Shown here one piece after another: positions 56,101 through 58,390 of a stretch of 64,000 nt of DNA. This stretch comes from Sabellastarte sp. h YS-2021 (Eukaryota; Annelida; Polychaeta; Sabellida; Sabellidae): positions 9,167,454 to 9,231,453 of the forward strand of contig OZ024938.1 in assembly GCA_964017235.1 (NCBI GenBank), in the 5' to 3' direction. The translations under genes and the position numbers were made by a program. The stretch's first letter is position 1. Each line of letters opens with the position of its first letter. The notes beneath the pieces were generated by a model. The model did not search any database and had not been told where the DNA came from. It saw nothing but the letters and a program-made list of their open reading frames with translations.

Positions 56101-57868
56101 GGCAAATCTGATGCAAAGTAAGGGTTGTTGAGGATAAAAAAAATATTGTCAGGTCTATGTGTACTGGGTGCATTTCCTGGAAAGGTCTCAGCCTTTATGG
56201 ATTTCACAAAAGATCTCACTCTCAGCTTTGGCTGAGCCACTGGCTAAAATGCTGAGACTGGTAGGTAGTGGGCTTAAGTTTTGTAACAAAAACTCAAATA
56301 TGGCTGCCATAATTCATTCTCCACTTCAAAATTTGAAATCGCTGAAAAAAGGTACAAATACGGTATATAAAGCAACTGCTTAAAGTAGTCATTGGGTGTT
56401 TCTACATGTTTACAAAGTTTCCCATTGCAAAATAGCCTTTGCCCAGAAATAATGTGTGTCAAACGAGGAACACATATATGTCATTAGTAGAATATTTTGA
56501 CTAAAAAAAGGGCCACAAGACACAGAAAACCACTATGGTTATTTGATAGGCTCAGTCTCAACTGACATCCCTTCTGTAAAAACCGTTTGAGACAAAGACT
56601 CAGCTGAGCCAAAAGGCTCAGATTTGGGTCAGCCTGAGACTGAGCTAAGGCTGAGACATTTCAAGAAATCCACCCCTGGTATTTAGGTCAAACACAATAC
56701 ATTGTATGTATGTATATAATAAGGCATGATACTAGCTGTACCTTTTTTATCCTTTCTGACAGGTCTGAGGTATCTGTAGATTGTCACTTTTAACTTATGT
56801 CCTTCTTCCTCCAATGAATGCTGGTGTTTCCTCTTCTTGTTCTGTGCCTTTGATCTTCTGTTCTTGGGCTGTGATTCAATTTGACAATTGCAGTCTGCTG
56901 AATAAAACAATACAATAACAACAATAATAATAATAGAAAAAAATATATATATGGTATAAAAAGGTCCCCTAATGCACACTGGAATCCAAAGCCATGGCAC
57001 TTAGAGCCCACCAGGCAGGCAGCCATGACTTTGTTGGTGGGTATACCAGTCTGAACAGCTATGCCCTCAGATGACTCCTGAAACTGGAATTGGTCTGTTG
57101 GGATCTGACAATAAGTGGAAGCCTGTTCCATTCAATTGGTGTGGCCATGGCAAAACCCTACCTGGCTGTCACCTTTTTGGGACTGATAAGGAAACTGATA
57201 ACCTACTTCAATGAGTGAGAGAAAAAAAGTAAAGATATTTCAGTTATTTTATGTGCCATCGGGCATAACCAATCAGAACCCACATCCAGGTAATGCTACA
57301 AATTTCACATATATATTTGTCAGGTATAATTTGGCCATGTTCGAATAATTTATTCTGACAATAAAGCTACGTTGTCTTCCTTTTTATATAAACCATAGCT
57401 TTGTATACTTTGGAGTTTGGACCATATATAACATTTTATTCCACTTTTCTGCCCTTTACTCAAATTTAGCTTCTTCAGTGTCAACATTTATCATGGTTGA
57501 TTGCAGTACGTGGCTTTTCAATAACCACAGATTTGCTGCTTCTCGTTCATATAACCACACAATATTTTATACGGCCACAGCTTTACTGATTTTCATTTAT
57601 ATGACCACAAATAGTTTATATAACTACATTTAAGTATCCATATTTATATCATCACAGATTGTAATACCTTCTTCTGTATAACCACACAGCTTGTTAAGTA
57701 ACCCCATTGCTTTATCATGCTCACCTTCCAGTGGTTTTTTATATAACCACAAAGATGATGTGGAGAACTGAACTCTGTCGTTATCTTCAACTTCTTTCTC
57801 TACATTAAAATACAACCGGAAGTGGTCTTTGGATCTCCATCCTTCATCTGATTTAGGAGGATTTTGGC
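9562..57868 (-). CDS. TGF-beta superfamily ligand precursor, six exons, 5' end not found
   Basis: This is a secreted growth-factor precursor. Dimers of the mature C-terminal domain of this family bind type I/II serine-threonine kinase receptors. Six minus-strand exons (57868-57725, 56897-56742, 55272-55072, 48691-48473, 10514-10384, 9702-9562) join in frame at phases 1,1,1,1,0 to give 329 residues. The propeptide occupies residues 1-214 and includes [15 protein letters not shown], a TGF-beta propeptide signature. The furin-type site RLKR is at 211-214, and the mature domain of 115 residues is 215-329. The seven knot cysteines are at 229, 258, 262, 289, 290, 322 and 324. GWKDWII (242-248) is the family Trp motif. 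Three N-glycosylation sequons lie in the propeptide (NCS, NRT, NST). The loop between Cys 262 and Cys-Cys 289 is short (26 residues), and five residues follow the last cysteine. Both are atypical, so I do not assign a BMP, activin or other subfamily. The start codon and signal peptide are missing from the recovered part. Confidence 0.92.
9703..10383 (-). other. Ligand intron 5
   Basis: 681 bp, GTAAAC donor and TTTTAG acceptor. It contains a SINE-B copy at 9826-9955. The rest is AT-rich with nothing else recognised. Confidence 0.8.
9826..9955 (+). mobile_element. SINE family B copy
   Basis: It reads cctcagtggcctaataatca, then ggctgtcacctctgtg, a diverged B box (ggtttaacaccc), gctgagggcctatcaaaata and tgacgtaaaac. 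It sits in intron 5 of the ligand gene in antisense orientation to it. Confidence 0.65.
10384..10514 (-). CDS. Ligand exon 5, mature-domain finger and Trp motif
   Basis: Acceptor TATATTTTCAG and donor AAG|GTAAAC. It has two bases plus 43 codons: after the split Asp it reads [20 protein letters not shown], then [18 protein letters not shown]. The GW-x-x-W motif, WII-x-P and C-x-G-x-C are hallmark features of TGF-beta ligands. The usual WIIAP alanine is Gln here. The helix region normally carrying an NATNHA-like motif is replaced by a short Lys/Arg-rich segment. Confidence 0.93.
10515..12231. other. Intronic stretch, nothing recognised
   Basis: AT-rich, no repeat family or coding block identified by eye. 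Short open frames on both strands have no family resemblance. Confidence 0.4.
12232..13345 (-). mobile_element. SINE family A copy split by foldback element FB2
   Basis: 12232-12411 matches the inverse of the SINE-A body (caggtcatatcacgaagggt ... gacctcagaggtggga). The tRNA-head end resumes at 13313-13345 (actgtgccaccatggcccct), which is where it should in the family. The intervening ~900 bp is the foldback element at 12412-13312. The 3' tail of the SINE (low-coordinate side) is missing. Confidence 0.75.
12412..13312. mobile_element. Foldback element FB2 with GGACATTTCGG subrepeat arms
   Basis: The left arm (12412-12520) and right arm (13200-13312) are inverse of each other. Both consist of diverged ~14-bp units such as ggacatttcggtctag and (inverse) ctaggccgaaatgtcc. 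The element is flanked by tgttttaca (12403-12411) and tgttttaaa (13313-13321), a 9-bp target duplication with one mismatch, inside a SINE-A copy. A 9-bp duplication suits MULE/foldback-type transposition. The interior includes a 15-base poly-C tract (12808-12822) and no protein domain. Confidence 0.8.
13355..13712. repeat. Dispersed repeat with tRNA-like end, second copy near 37285
   Basis: 13362-13440 (agaaatggtggatgtag, ggcaatgcatccag, attaattaattt) matches 37298-37360. Near 13645-13712 the minus strand reads AGCTCACCTGGTAGAG and later GGGTTCGAGCTC, a tRNA-like A/B box pair. A tRNA-derived SINE is likely, but its ends are not defined. Confidence 0.45.
13849..14081 (+). mobile_element. SINE family A, full length, with 13-bp target duplication
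   Basis: This is the best reference copy. The tRNA-like head has an A box (tggcagtggtaac, 13861-13873) and a B box (ggttcggttcc, 13901-13911). The body carries agctggtagttgcttgcc and agtttacagtacagaacctt. The 3' end is acgtaaaaccccaaataaat. It is flanked by perfect duplications attatgacctgta at 13836-13848 and 14082-14094. It should be transcribed by RNA polymerase III from the internal promoter, with LINE machinery presumed for insertion. Confidence 0.92.
14285..14400 (+). repeat. R1 repeat fragment (gatcc/TTTTGA-type)
   Basis: It reads ggatccagactgtaatctgg, atcactaccaaaatttaatc and aaatttcatgaaaattgatc, the same succession as units of the array at 39925-41665. A degraded single unit. Confidence 0.6.
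14470..14693 (-). mobile_element. SINE family A copy, variant subfamily
   Basis: The inverse orientation shows ttttacgtcgcgttcaacag at the 3' end and a B-box inverse (gattcaaaccgg) near 14620. The body has ccagggtcatattgtgacgg, shared with 28313-28472 and partly with SINE-B, so it is a distinct subfamily. Flanks tcaatagtgttta (14457-14469) and tcaataatgttta (14694-14706) form a 13-bp target duplication with one mismatch. A C-rich tract sits next to the head. Confidence 0.8.
14707..15259. other. Intronic stretch with possible old repeat
   Basis: 15030-15105 (aaccataacattttgaaaaa, ccaaatatctaaatcctagc) loosely resembles 23520-23600. Otherwise nothing recognised. Confidence 0.3.
15260..17062. 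mobile_element. 1.8-kb inverted-repeat element, family M2 (GGCGGTATTCAC ends)
   Basis: The left end is ccaggggcggtattcactaa followed by gatcagatcaaatttgag. The right end at 17062 is its inverse (gaataccgccccagg, preceded by ctcaaatttgatctgatc). Both terminal regions are rich in TTGATC/GATCAA motifs, so inverted similarity runs over about 100-150 bases. No transposase was recognised, so it is presumably non-autonomous. Related ends occur at 17059, 31617 and 46780. A hairpin-like nested repeat is at 16467-16655. Confidence 0.75.
16467..16655. repeat. Imperfect ~75-bp-arm palindrome nested in M2
   Basis: The left arm (16467-16545: gacaaacttaggtttaagct ... ctcacatgagattac) pairs with the right arm (16565-16655: aatctcatgtg ... 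gagtttaagaatctttgta). It could be a small foldback MITE inside the larger element. The open frames across it on both strands are by-products of the palindrome. Confidence 0.65.
17059..17250 (+). mobile_element. Second M2 end, abutting the first copy
   Basis: It starts ccaggggtggtattcactaa exactly where the previous M2 ends and runs through GATCAA-rich sequence to about 17250. The two termini share the ccagg bases. The matching right end of this copy was not found. Confidence 0.65.
17251..18579. other. Intronic stretch, nothing recognised
   Basis: AT-rich, no repeat or coding block identified. Confidence 0.35.
18580..18733 (+). repeat. Direct repeat, two ~77-bp units
   Basis: The tttttcagc(c/t)gtgccaaatt block followed by attacactaagc and ctatgt..gtgatata occurs at about 18580-18656 and again at 18657-18733, with about 85 percent identity by eye. 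Confidence 0.7.
19460..19970. mobile_element. MITE, family M3, 37-bp terminal inverted repeats
   Basis: The termini 19460-19496 and 19934-19970 are inverse repeats with three mismatches (ctgttccatttctgtgatgt ...). The interior is built from many diverged copies of an ATCNTAAACC motif (for example atcataaacc, attgtaaacc, atcttaaacc, atcgtaaacc), more than ten in about 400 bp. A second, more diverged member is at 28561-29146. No coding capacity. Confidence 0.85.
20400..20690 (-). mobile_element. 5S-rRNA-related SINE, copy 1
   Basis: Read on the minus strand, 20515-20463 gives GAAGTTAAGC, ATGGGC, then TTAGTACTGGGATGGGTGAC and CGCC. This matches the A-box, intermediate element and C-box order of 5S rRNA genes. 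Further 3' (lower coordinates) is a conserved family body ending near aaagggtttcaatctactag. This copy carries an extra duplication of the ctcactagagttcacgct end. 5S-derived promoters define SINE3-type elements. Other copies are at 51714-51945 and 59742-59968. Confidence 0.75.
20691..21751. other. Intronic stretch with one unresolved exon-like block
   Basis: Mostly AT-rich. On the minus strand 21578-21388 is an open, Cys-containing block between an acceptor-like attgtaatacag and a consensus GTAAGT donor. I do not recognise its translation, and it does not fit the ligand reading phase. No other repeat was recognised. Confidence 0.25.
21752..22002 (+). repeat. AGT/AGC trinucleotide array, left part
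   Basis: About 250 bp of mixed agt/agc/aga triplets. It continues after the LINE insertion at 23160-23222. The valine/alanine-rich open frame across it is an artefact of the triplets. Confidence 0.95.
22003..23153 (-). mobile_element. L2/CR1-like LINE, 5'-truncated, inserted in trinucleotide array
   Basis: About 1.15 kb, coding region followed by a ~150-bp 3' UTR and a TTAGA-repeat tail (inverse taatctaatctaatct at 21995-22010). The 5' end is cut just before the reverse transcriptase PQGSVLGP motif. Flanks agtatta on the left (about 21990) and right (23153-23160) may be a short target duplication. A second short 3'-end copy of this family is at 51460-51520. The element looks young, with one stop codon in the residual frame. 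Confidence 0.85.
22152..23150 (-). pseudogene. LINE ORF2 C-terminal half, reverse transcriptase palm onward
   Basis: The minus frame runs PQGSVLGP (motif before the catalytic block), then FYADDTQLY with the YADD active site, [18 protein letters not shown] and SRLDYCNSL. After a single TAA at 22558 it continues in the same frame through LKKLHWLPV and [10 protein letters not shown] to LWNSLPFQI and a TAG at 22154-22152. In related elements the stop position is a Gln-containing QLVQN, so one C-to-T change explains it. The apparent start at 23123 is a GTG inside the truncated domain, not a real start. Order and motifs are those of the L2/CR1 group. Confidence 0.88.
23160..23222 (+). repeat. AGT/AGC trinucleotide array, right part
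   Basis: Continuation of the array at 21752-22002, split by the LINE. Confidence 0.9.
23229..23316 (+). repeat. 28-29-bp minisatellite, three units
   Basis: Three consecutive units begin tattttgggatccaaaaa and end taaaatccta. They are almost identical and differ mainly in one A-run length. Confidence 0.95.
23340..24956. other. Intronic stretch, nothing recognised
   Basis: No gene or repeat family assigned. A possible old repeat shared with 15030-15105 lies near 23520-23600. Confidence 0.35.
24957..25066 (+). mobile_element. SINE family B, partial
   Basis: It retains gtctgactcccacaa (B-box region), gaggacctgtcccaatatga and ggtaaaaccccaacctttga. The 5' end is worn. Confidence 0.55.
25877..26084 (-). 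mobile_element. SINE family A with 16-bp perfect target duplication
   Basis: The inverse copy begins tttatttatttatttggggt, with ttttacgtcgctttcaacac and then tggcaagcaactaccagctt. Its head is slightly shortened around the B box (gggaatagaccccg). Flanking aaaagggcccggtatc occurs identically at 25861-25876 and 26085-26100, showing a recent insertion. Confidence 0.93.
26307..26870. mobile_element. MITE, family M1
   Basis: The left end is gggccagattttacaaaatg, tandemly doubled in a 24-bp repeat. The right end is the inverse (cttcgtgaaaccagccca). The interior shares cttaagttttgtaaacaaag and similar stretches with other M1 copies. Confidence 0.7.
26871..27807. other. Intronic stretch, nothing recognised
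   Basis: No repeat or exon identified. Confidence 0.35.
27808..27945 (+). mobile_element. SINE family A, head and partial body
   Basis: tRNA-like head with tggtgcaatgggtaac (A-box region) and gcggttcaaacctgcc (B box). Body gttgctgaccagcagtttac is followed by abrupt loss of the 3' half. Confidence 0.65.
28313..28472 (-). mobile_element. SINE family A variant, 5'-truncated, with target duplication
   Basis: It has only the 3' body (tgttttacgtcgcattcaac ... ctaccagctttccaaagtg). Flanks aaacctgtgatatga (28298-28312) and aaacctttgatatga (28473-28487) form a 15-bp duplication with one mismatch. The missing tRNA head was therefore lost at insertion, as with LINE-driven truncation. Confidence 0.8.
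28561..29146. mobile_element. MITE, family M3, diverged copy
   Basis: The ends are ctgttccaccttggcgaatg and the inverse (caccaaggtgaaacaa). The interior again contains gatcggtttacgatag, cagtttgtgataatttcaaa and similar TTTACGAT/ATCGTAAA-type motifs. Confidence 0.65.
29147..30279. other. Intronic stretch, few weak signals
   Basis: 29755-29825 resembles one arm of the palindromic repeat at 43215-43326 (gaagatggcaatatta, gcacaagtattat). 29375-29425 and 49225-49262 share a ctctgagtgctcttgt box. No gene seen. Confidence 0.35.
30280..30735 (+). mobile_element. L2-like LINE 3' end
   Basis: The decayed C-terminal coding end reads [19 protein letters not shown], then a short 3' UTR ending gggattaagtgctataaaag and a ttagattggatt tail. 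This is the characteristic end of the L2-type elements repeated across the window. The frame is broken after about 30540. Confidence 0.75.
31040..31240 (-). repeat. R1 repeat copy, inverse
   Basis: It contains tgtttgtaaaataacttgaa, agctatgaatggatgttatt and aaattttcaagtaattt, the inverse of the R1 unit end (TTTTTGAGTTATCTTG preceded by a CATCAAAATCC stretch). Confidence 0.55.
31617..31765 (+). mobile_element. M2 left end, partial
   Basis: It starts ggggtggtattcactgaca and continues with gatcagatcaagatcagatc and tgaaaagatcaaatatttga, close to 15265-15410. No right end nearby. Confidence 0.7.
31850..32070 (+). mobile_element. SINE family C, partial
   Basis: Shares gacattgataaatcgtcatc, gtcagtcactgtgggtta and agcagtttgagcccta with the copy at 2395-2715. 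The head is missing. Confidence 0.55.
32071..33489. other. Intronic stretch, nothing recognised
   Basis: No repeat family or exon identified by eye. Confidence 0.35.
33503..33656 (-). mobile_element. SINE family B with target duplication
   Basis: Inverse copy: aaagttggggctaagtcccg at the 3' end, B-box inverse gggaatagaaccca, head gctaacccactaggccactg. Flanks gtttatagattaa (33490-33502) and gtttacagattaa (33657-33669) give a 13-bp duplication with one mismatch. This is the clearest full SINE-B. Confidence 0.85.
33670..34754. other. Intronic stretch, nothing recognised
   Basis: No supported feature. Confidence 0.35.
34755..34860. repeat. Palindrome with ~45-bp arms
   Basis: agtgtccaatatttgaaagt ... 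ggactgttta on the left is mirrored by gaacagctcattattttcag, atattggacact on the right. A third partial gatattggacag motif is at 35090. Confidence 0.6.
35602..36004 (+). repeat. Degenerate ACTC/ATTC tetranucleotide tract
   Basis: About 400 bp of actcactcattcactc-like sequence with frequent substitutions and indels, an old expanded microsatellite. Confidence 0.9.
36005..38469. other. Intronic stretch, mostly unrecognised
   Basis: 37285-37370 is the second copy of the repeat seen at 13355-13440. A 125-codon minus-strand open frame (37417-37040) has no family resemblance. Confidence 0.35.
38470..39040 (+). mobile_element. L2/CR1-like LINE C-terminal remnant
   Basis: The broken + frame reads [31 protein letters not shown], then GFCNGFSH (frame change), WNRLPQSV-type residues and [10 protein letters not shown]-type residues, ending near a ccataaaaatgtttctgttc tail. 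A closely related fragment is on the minus strand at 56990-57175. Confidence 0.75.
39440..39905 (+). repeat. ~195-bp direct duplication around a LINE scrap
   Basis: 39452-39647 (aataagatagagcataaaag ... ctcccaaaaggtaat) is repeated at 39710-39903 with few differences. Between the copies (39652-39709) is a fragment matching 38610-38672 of the LINE (tatcttgtttaaatataatc). The organisation suggests segmental duplication or a target region duplicated with the scrap. Confidence 0.85.
39925..41665 (+). repeat. R1 satellite array, alternating ~146-bp units
   Basis: About 12 half-units, each built as ggatcca..gatcc, gtgatcc.gatcact, aatca, ttcctt, tttcctgaaaatttcatc, ccataactttttgag. Two types alternate. 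One starts after aattacatttcatgg and the other after acacatctggcagcctgg. The aattacatttcatgg landmark recurs at about 39931, 40222, 40495, 40788, 41215 and 41508, giving a ~290-bp dimer period with one extra half-unit between 40788 and 41215. The array ends in a CAAA-repeat (41648-41666). Open frames across it are artefacts. Confidence 0.9.
41674..42346 (+). repeat. 175-bp tandem repeat, four units
   Basis: Units start at about 41674, 41848, 42023 and 42198 with ccaaaaatgaccctcggtca. The last three contain tcaaggtcaaatttgtgcat and acatatatatgtattatata and are nearly identical. The first unit diverges after 60 bases. Confidence 0.95.
42347..42560 (+). repeat. Dispersed repeat following the 175-bp array
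   Basis: It contains gaccttgagattgaaggtca, aggtcacaaa, then accaaatttcaaagttctaa and ttatcgcgtccaaacgga. By recollection this resembles repeats common in molluscan and other marine invertebrate genomes. No second copy seen here. Confidence 0.4.
42800..43330 (+). mobile_element. Repeat element ending in a near-perfect palindrome
   Basis: 42890-43060 (tactatggataatgagtgtg, aatatatcattagaaaggtg) recurs diverged at 46245-46365 and inverse at about 52240-52335. The terminal palindrome 43215-43326 has ~55-bp arms (gacatatgcagaaaaaatat against its inverse) around ctcgtgctacgcactcg. The palindrome recurs at 51955-52055. Confidence 0.7.
43331..44550. other. Intronic stretch with short subrepeats
   Basis: 43385-43465 has four diverged ~19-bp units of the kind ttttgcaggagacatttt, similar in style to the arms of the foldback elements, but no inverse arm was found. 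The rest is unrecognised. Confidence 0.45.
44551..44785 (-). mobile_element. SINE family A copy
   Basis: Inverse copy from tttatttatttatttgggtt through tacgtcgctttcaacactgt to the head (ctcagaggtgggaggtgaga). It has an internal duplication of atatcacgacc/atatcacgg. Confidence 0.85.
44786..46240. other. Intronic stretch, nothing recognised
   Basis: AT-rich, no supported feature. Confidence 0.35.
46376..46780 (-). mobile_element. M2-related element
   Basis: The right end is atgttagtgaataacacccc, inverse of the M2 terminus. Inward it has ctcgaatttgatctactc and gaatagccgtttgatcca, and the left side has aatcaacttttcgatcagct. Internally deleted relative to 15260-17062. Confidence 0.6.
46985..47285 (+). 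mobile_element. SINE family C copy
   Basis: ttggtttgatcctaggtatc (B-box region), gatacatagtggctcagatg, cccagtggcaggctaataac and ggtaaaagagtgttaag match 2395-2715. Confidence 0.65.
47400..47650 (+). repeat. R1-related repeat copy
   Basis: It has aagaagatccagatccttct, ttcttcctttggccaggtcc and tctgttcattacttctagaa, then CAAA-type tail sequence. Same subtype as 54850-55020. Confidence 0.6.
47985..48235 (+). repeat. 48-bp direct repeat and GACA microsatellite
   Basis: actcctgactttaattttca ... caccaaatttgaaa occurs twice in succession (47997-48040, 48045-48088). It is followed by gttatagtttttgagttata and a gacagacagaca run (48163-48190). Probably an R1-like element end. Confidence 0.7.
48473..48691 (-). 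CDS. Ligand exon 4, propeptide end, cleavage site, first knot Cys
   Basis: Acceptor TTTTTACTTACAG and donor AAAG|GTAGGA. 72 full codons plus split codons, phase 1 on both sides. It has sequons NRT and NST, then SKNARLKR with the RLKR cleavage site, and a basic mature start [13 protein letters not shown]. The first mature cysteine follows in [12 protein letters not shown], aligned with the LYVDF-type strand of other ligands. The hydrophobic sequence that would precede it on an unspliced reading is intron. Confidence 0.92.
49580..49850 (+). mobile_element. L2-like LINE 3' end
   Basis: Coding scrap [17 protein letters not shown]-like, then the 3' end aatggagattaagtaccata, aaagtcatattagaattaga. 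Matches the terminal signature at 59233 and 63620 (inverse) and 30690. Confidence 0.6.
50800..50990 (-). mobile_element. SINE family A, worn copy
   Basis: gtagttggaagggcatagat, aaccagtacatacatctggt and caatggcaagcaactaccca are clear SINE-A body. Both ends are eroded. Confidence 0.7.
51460..51520 (-). mobile_element. 3' scrap of the 22003-23153 LINE family
   Basis: gactgctttgcaggcacaat and aatggggaactaagtgg match 22010-22060 (actgctttgcaggcgcaat, aaggggaactcagtg). Confidence 0.65.
51714..51945 (-). mobile_element. 5S-rRNA-related SINE, copy 2
   Basis: Inverse 5S-like block gcggtcacccgtcccagtac, taacatagcccat, cttaacttcagtg at 51778-51829. Flanking family body ggtctactagcacaagtccc and end gtgagccttgctagagttca. 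Confidence 0.75.
51955..52390 (-). mobile_element. Inverse copy of the 42800-43330 element
   Basis: Palindrome aagataacaatattatacga, gtgcatagcac, gtattatattgttaattttc at 51955-52055, then ttttacttttattatctacc. Further in, ccgaaagttatttacactaa and ttatccatagta (inverse of 42905-42945). Confidence 0.65.
52391..52859. other. Intronic stretch, nothing recognised
   Basis: AT-rich sequence upstream of the L1-like LINE. It may include a decayed 5' part but shows no motif. Confidence 0.3.
52860..54325 (+). mobile_element. L1/Tx1-like LINE, 5'-truncated
   Basis: It carries an open frame for the C-terminal part of ORF2, a ~190-bp 3' UTR and an A-rich tail (aaaaataaaaataaataaaa at 54295-54322). No endonuclease or reverse transcriptase motifs remain upstream. 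It lies in ligand intron 3, opposite to the gene. Confidence 0.8.
52887..54110 (+). CDS. LINE ORF2 C-terminal region with zf-RVT-type motif
   Basis: A 407-codon open frame without any stop. It begins with a region like [20 protein letters not shown], the segment just after the reverse transcriptase in L1/Tx1-group proteins. Near residues 282-302 it has [18 protein letters not shown], a Cys-x2-Cys-x8-His-x4-Cys pattern (zf-RVT). The methionine used as start is internal to the ancestral protein, and the frame extends slightly upstream (CCNFQEK). It was probably not translated by itself. An uninterrupted frame of this length implies a fairly recent insertion. Confidence 0.8.
   Translation: MLGQIPNSKRVCQDYLHGGMRMVDIFNFEKSLKLSWLKQLNIDNKKPWLLLLQESIHSFQKLYTLGPEWSLNFIPNLNPFWQTIFKYWVEFCRNNHAYSFEDILQSSIWYNKEMATENLFYPTWYKRGIHIVGDLVDENYKILSFENLKVKYNLNANILNYYTIRRLLTKFIPKANQSVYSTVRRPHIPFHISPLINAERGNKVFYNILTSPSLDQMKDKHEVKWSFVFKYRLSENIWRNIYKSCFKAISDNFFIWFQYRTIYRILGTNGYLKKLNIKKSSLCGICTEETETIIHLFVTCGQVDELWQNIIIWIEQKLKLKVKLDDESKILGYYVKDQFWWPMNLILIVTREYIFQCSKNNQKLNIYYLQTRIKEIFLEQQNLFRVRSSENVFRKRWCGWEQLFYEI
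54500..54800 (+). repeat. R1-related repeat copy
   Basis: It contains cttgctatttcccggaattt, aatcacttcttcctttgacc and ttcatggagatccattcatt, followed by acttatgaagaaaagtcaat. Confidence 0.55.
54850..55020 (+). repeat. R1-related repeat adjoining ligand exon 3
   Basis: It has ccagaaaatgatccagatct, tttcctttgaccagatccta and cattacttttggaattatgg, then caaacaaacacgcgaacaaa and aaacataacctccttag. It ends ~50 bp from the donor side of exon 3. Confidence 0.7.
55072..55272 (-). CDS. Ligand exon 3, TGF-beta propeptide core
   Basis: Acceptor TATTTCTAACAG; 66 full codons plus split codons. [20 protein letters not shown], then [26 protein letters not shown] and [12 protein letters not shown]. The W-I-x-L-D-x-x-x-A-V-x-x-W-L pattern followed by N-x-G-I is the TGF-beta propeptide signature. 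The donor that keeps frame is AATG|GTTGGT, a weak site. The sequon NCS is near the end. Confidence 0.9.
55705..55857 (+). mobile_element. SINE family B, near full length
   Basis: A-box region ttgtggttagctagtttggc, B box gtgggttcaactccca, body gaggatctgtccaaatatga, 3' end gggacgtaaaactccaattt and an A-rich tail. Confidence 0.85.
56191..56679. mobile_element. MITE, family M1
   Basis: Left end gcctttatggatttcacaaa then agatctcactctcagctttg. Right end aggctgagacatttcaagaa then atccacccctgg. Interior ggtaggtagtgggcttaagt shared with 211-669 (inverse). Lies in ligand intron 2. Confidence 0.75.
56742..56897 (-). CDS. Ligand exon 2, propeptide
   Basis: Acceptor TTTTATTCAG with a tandem NAG (TTCAGCAG), donor AAAG|GTACAG. 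51 full codons plus split codons. It encodes DCNCQIESQ, a Lys/Arg/Gln-rich linker ([17 protein letters not shown]), then [15 protein letters not shown], a beta-strand typical of TGF-beta propeptides. The CxC in the propeptide could be involved in prodomain disulphides. Phases 1 and 1. Confidence 0.87.
56898..57724 (-). other. Ligand intron 1 (of the recovered part)
   Basis: 827 bp, donor GTGAGC. Contains an L2-like fragment (56990-57175) and a cluster of ATAACCACA motifs (57522-57686). Confidence 0.85.
56990..57175 (-). mobile_element. L2-like LINE C-terminal fragment
   Basis: The minus frame gives [17 protein letters not shown] and SSFRSHLRA then a stop and LFRLVYPP. This is the conserved LINE end WNxLP...F+xxLK...LF, and is very similar to the fragment at 38760-38900. 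Confidence 0.7.
57725..57868 (-). CDS. Ligand exon 1 of the recovered part, propeptide
   Basis: Acceptor TATTTTTTTCAG, donor GAAG|GTGAGC, 47 full codons plus split bases. [20 protein letters not shown] then [20 protein letters not shown] and LYKKPLE. The pattern of an amphipathic strand followed by LWLYKK matches the arm region of TGF-beta propeptides. As it begins with a splice acceptor in phase 1, at least one upstream coding exon with the signal peptide must exist. Confidence 0.87.
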
Positions 57869-58049
57869 CTGAAAAAAATATTCAAATATTATATTCTTAT
57901 CGATACTGTCAAAATTTAATATGATAATACATTACTCCATATCTTTGTCAACGTTGTCCATTGTCAACAAATGTATATGGCACTTTGGCCTACTTGGTAA
58001 AACTCAACAGACAACTGGAATTTGATTCCAGGTACAGGTCGTATAGTTA
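57869..58049. other. Upstream intronic sequence
   Basis: A tRNA-like B box (ggaatttgattccaggtac, about 58018-58036) suggests a SINE head. No upstream ligand exon recognised. Confidence 0.35.
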
Positions 58050-58390
58050 AGTTTACCTGTGAGTTTGTTAACATTTGTGAAAAAAGACTGAAAAATGCCT
58101 CCCCAATTTCTTTCTACTTCAAAACTTGAAATGCCTAAAAATAAACAATGAAGACATAGAACACCAACCTAAATTAATACCTGGTCATTTGAATGTGGTT
58201 ACAAGTGTTTTTAAAAATGCAAAACAGAAAATTTGTGTCAAACTTGAAATAATGGATCACATGACATAGAAATCTACTATGGTTATTTCATAAGCTTGGA
58301 CTATCAGACTTAAGTCCCTGGGGCGGATTTCACGAAAGGTCTCAGACTTAGCCCAGTCTCGGTCTGATTCACTGGCTCAAATCTGCCAAT
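58050..58390. mobile_element. M1 MITE parts
   Basis: 58318-58383 is a good M1 terminus (cctggggcggatttcacgaa, aggtctcagacttagcccag). 58080-58310 is M1 interior-like in the orientation expected for a different copy. Likely two partial copies joined. Confidence 0.6.

Larger units (their letters stand above)
55273..56741 (-). other. Ligand intron 2
   Basis: 1,469 bp, donor GTACAG, acceptor TTTCTAACAG. It holds an M1-like end (55290-55320, ccaggattcatgaaaggtct), a SINE-B (55705-55857) and an M1 MITE (56191-56679). Confidence 0.85.
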
